Under the pieces are notes generated by a model. The model was not told the origin of the DNA and did no database searches. It saw only the letters and a list, made by a program, of their open reading frames with translations. A program made the position numbers and the translations under genes. Shown one piece after another: positions 19,433-21,859 of a stretch of 21,859 nt of DNA. Every line of letters begins with the position of its first letter. The stretch's first letter is position 1. Source of the DNA: Microcaldota archaeon (GTDB taxonomy: Archaea; Micrarchaeota; Micrarchaeia; Norongarragalinales; Norongarragalinaceae); assembly GCA_016214445.1 (NCBI GenBank), contig JACROM010000005.1, positions 1 to 21,859 on the forward strand, in the 5' to 3' direction.

Positions 19433-21748
19433 ATGAAACCAAGCTGCCGGAAGCTCTTCCTCCTCCTAGTTTTCCTCACGCTATCTCCGTTGGCACACGC
19501 ACAACTTAAAGACGCGTACAAAGAAGAAACAACAATATTCCACGCCAACCAGCAATACGGGCTCCGCTTCACCTATTACGAAAAAGACGGCGCAATCGGA
19601 TACATGGAACTCGCACTCAAAAAACCCGGCGACGTCTACAGATCATGCGGAAGCGGCTTTAAAGGTGTAACAGCAGAAAGCATAGGAACAGCAACCCTCG
19701 CAGCAATAGACGCAGAAACACTCGCATCCACAATATACCCGGAAAGAAGCTGCATTCCAAACGAAATACGGGACCTCAAGGAATTCCTCATAAAAGCAAC
19801 AAGAGCAGAACAAAACGCGAGAAAAAAACTCGGAAAAAAAATAAGCCAATACGACATAGACGCGATACTCGCAGAATACAGGCCGCCCGACATAACGGAA
19901 ATGAGCGGACAACAGGCAAAAACAGAACTGGAAAACGCGATATCGCCCGAAAAAGCCGGGGCATACTGGCGCTGCTACGACTATAACGAATACAAAAAAA
20001 TCCTCGAAAGCATAAGCAAACTCACAGAAGCAAACATAGCCGCAACCATAGAACACGCAAAAAAACAAAAAGAAACAAAACAAACGGCGCAAAAAACACC
20101 CGCACAAACGCAACCCACAACACCCGCCCTAAAAGACGATAAAAACAAAGAAACCGCGACCACAGCACAAAAAAAACACCCTCCCGCGGAAGCGGCCATA
20201 GCCAAAAGCGCGAAAAAAGCGGCCGGGAAAAAAGAGGAACAGAACGAAAAAGCCGTACTGGTTTACTTCAACATCGAGCCAAAAGGAGCTGAAACCAAAC
20301 CAAAAGAAGCAGAAATGCCGGAGTCAGAAGACTTCACACTGAAAAACCTAGTTTTCGCAAAGGAAAGCGAATGGCAGGGCTTCGAATACTCCATGGGCTT
20401 CAAAGACAACCTGGGAGTTGAAAATTACGACATCCGAGCAAGTAAAATAGCGAGCTACGACCTAAAAGAAATTTACCCTGTCGGAGAACGAGAAATTTAC
20501 AATATACAGCCGGAAAAGAAAATCGGAAAAGAAAACAAAGGCCTCGCGGTAAACAGCCACGCCCTAACCGAAGGAATCTGGAAAATAATGGTTGTCGCAA
20601 AAACCAAAGACGGCAAAAAAACAGTGTCAACCTACTGGAAGCCCGAATACTCGAAATACCTTTTGGACGGAGTAATAGCCATAGCCCCGAACTCTTACGC
20701 CGATAAGCGCGACTACGAACTCAAAACAGAAGCGAGAAGGTGCGAACTACTTTACAAAGAAAAGGCGGAAACAGTATGTCCGTTGTCCAAAAAAGTCAGG
20801 GAAAAACGCGAAGAAGTGGACGCACACCTGCAGAAGATGAATGGAATACTCGAAACAGATAGTAAAGGAGAGAAAATAGAGGAGTTCAAGTATAACAACC
20901 AACAGTTCCTCAGGGAAAGGGAAAACCTCGCTGCAGAAAGCGTCAAACTCATTGCCGCAGTAAACGGAGAAAAATCTGAAAAAGCCAAGGAATTCAAGAC
21001 TAGAATATACAACAGCTTATGGCTGCAGAAACTCATCTACTATCTTGGCACAGAAAAAAGCCTAGTTGAAAAGAAAATGAGCTTGTGCTCGAACAGCTGG
21101 CTCGACAAATCCCTGCTCACATTCAAAGAAAGCGTATACGCTTCAAAACTTGAAGGCCTCGAGTCCGGTTATGGCTGCAATAAAGGAAGCGAGGAAGAAC
21201 TAACGTACAAGCTGGCCTACCTCAACTACATCCTAAACAACCTCGCAAAATACGAGAAAGACCTGACAGAAGGGAAGACAGCACAAACCCTCGAAGAAGC
21301 AATAGCAAACCTCAGGGTAAACTTCCCGGCATACCTGCGTTGGGAAACAGAAAAAGCCGACAACGCCTTGGAAAACCTCGAAAAAGCGAACGAAAAAATC
21401 GTCGTAAAAGAAAACGGAGAAACTTACGTAAAAGTAAGCGGCGCGATGATATTCACCGGGCTAAAAGAACGAGAGTTTGAAGACGGAATCCTCGTAAAAC
21501 TAAACAAAAACACTTGCTACACGATACCGGCAATGCACGCGGAATCAAACAGCGACGGCTCGAACGAAATGTCTGACGATGTACGCACAATCAATATCTT
21601 CTGCGCACCTTACACGGCCAAACTCATAGCCGAAACAGCGCTAAAACACCCGTACGCCAAAAACAAGCTGCAGGCAGAAGGAAGCAACGTTCTTCTAACA
21701 CACGTGAAGTTCTCAGACTGGACTGCACCCCTGTTACGGAACAGGTAG
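19433..21748 (+). CDS. Secreted protein of unknown function with Lys-rich central region
   Basis: The protein has 771 residues. A Sec signal peptide is clear: MKPSCRKLFLLLVFLTLSPLAHA, then Q, with an AHA-Q cleavage site. Residues about 25-200 form an alpha/beta-looking domain with single cysteines in YRSCGSGF, ERSCIPNE and YWRCYDYN. About 200-285 is a low-complexity Lys/Thr/Ala/Gln stretch, probably a disordered linker. The rest is a beta-rich segment (about 300-415) followed by long charged helices, possibly coiled coil (about 430-660), and a small C-terminal domain ending at 771. No membrane anchor is seen and no family is recognised. The coding strand is strongly A-rich (many AAA, ACA, GCA codons), unlike the giant gene. 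An IS3-type transposase begins 39 nt after the stop. Confidence 0.82.
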   Translation: MKPSCRKLFLLLVFLTLSPLAHAQLKDAYKEETTIFHANQQYGLRFTYYEKDGAIGYMELALKKPGDVYRSCGSGFKGVTAESIGTATLAAIDAETLASTIYPERSCIPNEIRDLKEFLIKATRAEQNARKKLGKKISQYDIDAILAEYRPPDITEMSGQQAKTELENAISPEKAGAYWRCYDYNEYKKILESISKLTEANIAATIEHAKKQKETKQTAQKTPAQTQPTTPALKDDKNKETATTAQKKHPPAEAAIAKSAKKAAGKKEEQNEKAVLVYFNIEPKGAETKPKEAEMPESEDFTLKNLVFAKESEWQGFEYSMGFKDNLGVENYDIRASKIASYDLKEIYPVGEREIYNIQPEKKIGKENKGLAVNSHALTEGIWKIMVVAKTKDGKKTVSTYWKPEYSKYLLDGVIAIAPNSYADKRDYELKTEARRCELLYKEKAETVCPLSKKVREKREEVDAHLQKMNGILETDSKGEKIEEFKYNNQQFLRERENLAAESVKLIAAVNGEKSEKAKEFKTRIYNSLWLQKLIYYLGTEKSLVEKKMSLCSNSWLDKSLLTFKESVYASKLEGLESGYGCNKGSEEELTYKLAYLNYILNNLAKYEKDLTEGKTAQTLEEAIANLRVNFPAYLRWETEKADNALENLEKANEKIVVKENGETYVKVSGAMIFTGLKEREFEDGILVKLNKNTCYTIPAMHAESNSDGSNEMSDDVRTINIFCAPYTAKLIAETALKHPYAKNKLQAEGSNVLLTHVKFSDWTAPLLRNR
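21732..21747 (+). terminator. Short hairpin at the end of the secreted-protein gene
   Basis: CCTGTT-ACGG-AACAGG overlaps the last codons before the TAG. There is no T-run, so a terminator role is doubtful. Confidence 0.25.
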
Positions 21749-21787
21749 ATAAGCACGCCCGTAGTGCAAAAACAAGGGGTGTAGCGC

Positions 21788-21859
21788 ATGAAACACAAAC
21801 GATATTCAAAGGAAATCAAGCTCTCGGCTTTGCGTGACTTGCAATCGGGCAAGCCAATG
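21788..21859 (+). mobile_element. IS3-type transposase OrfA, N-terminus (partial)
   Basis: The 24 codons from ATG 21788 to the window end read MKHKRYSKEIKLSALRDLQS, then GKPM. A basic start followed by RYSKEIK...AL is the usual beginning of helix-turn-helix OrfA proteins of IS3-like elements (HTH_Tnp_1, PF01527). The rest and the right inverted repeat lie outside. It starts 39 nt after the preceding gene, so the left end of the element must fall in that gap or inside the gene's last codons. Confidence 0.6.

Noticed and set aside
1..21859. tRNA or rRNA genes
   Set aside because: No cloverleaf-like sequence with T-loop GTTCRANNC signatures or rRNA stretch was noticed by eye in either strand; hairpins in the elements lack tRNA features.

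Overview
The window looks like a piece of an archaeal chromosome, most likely from a DPANN-type lineage (Diapherotrites/Micrarchaeota-like); the phylum is a guess. Pointers to archaea are a class III (pilin-like) signal peptide, a geranylgeranyl reductase of archaeal lipid synthesis, an archaeal COG2521 methyltransferase, a rhodanese-free ThiI, and TATA-like boxes about 24-30 nt upstream of start codons (short or absent mRNA leaders). Very large Cys-rich secreted proteins with Pro/Thr/Ser linkers also fit. Both ends are cut through transposases: an ISAzo13-like C-terminus at the left and an IS3-type OrfA N-terminus at the right.

Left half (115-11699, minus strand): a two-gene surface operon. 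The upstream gene encodes a class III signal-peptide protein. The downstream gene encodes a giant of about 3340 residues with two beta-propellers, five knottin-like six-cysteine modules, a 993-nt internal duplication, paired beta-sandwich domains and a C-terminal GH114/TM1410-like glycosidase domain. The two proteins share two domain types. The giant's signal peptide lies one frame away from the body of the protein, so there is an apparent single-base frameshift in a C4 run at 10073-10076.

Middle (11859-17064): a COG2521 methyltransferase and thiI (minus strand); a P-loop kinase/dCMP deaminase fusion (plus); a vapBC toxin-antitoxin pair (minus) with a palindromic operator; and a geranylgeranyl reductase (plus). 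Intergenic DNA here holds three related hairpin-rich elements (about 11764-11830, 13655-13815, 15702-15886). Two of them sit between a promoter and a gene start and are flanked by near-duplicates of the start region. In the thiI case the duplicated start opens a 74-codon upstream reading frame that runs through the element and ends in an ATGA overlap with the thiI start.

Right part (17150-21859): an AbiE-type (type IV) toxin-antitoxin operon (minus), about 740 bp of mostly non-coding DNA with a REP-like hairpin and a possible transposase relic, a secreted 771-residue protein of unknown function (plus), and the IS fragment.

Most notable are the archaeal knottin-module surface protein and the hairpin elements with duplicated gene starts.
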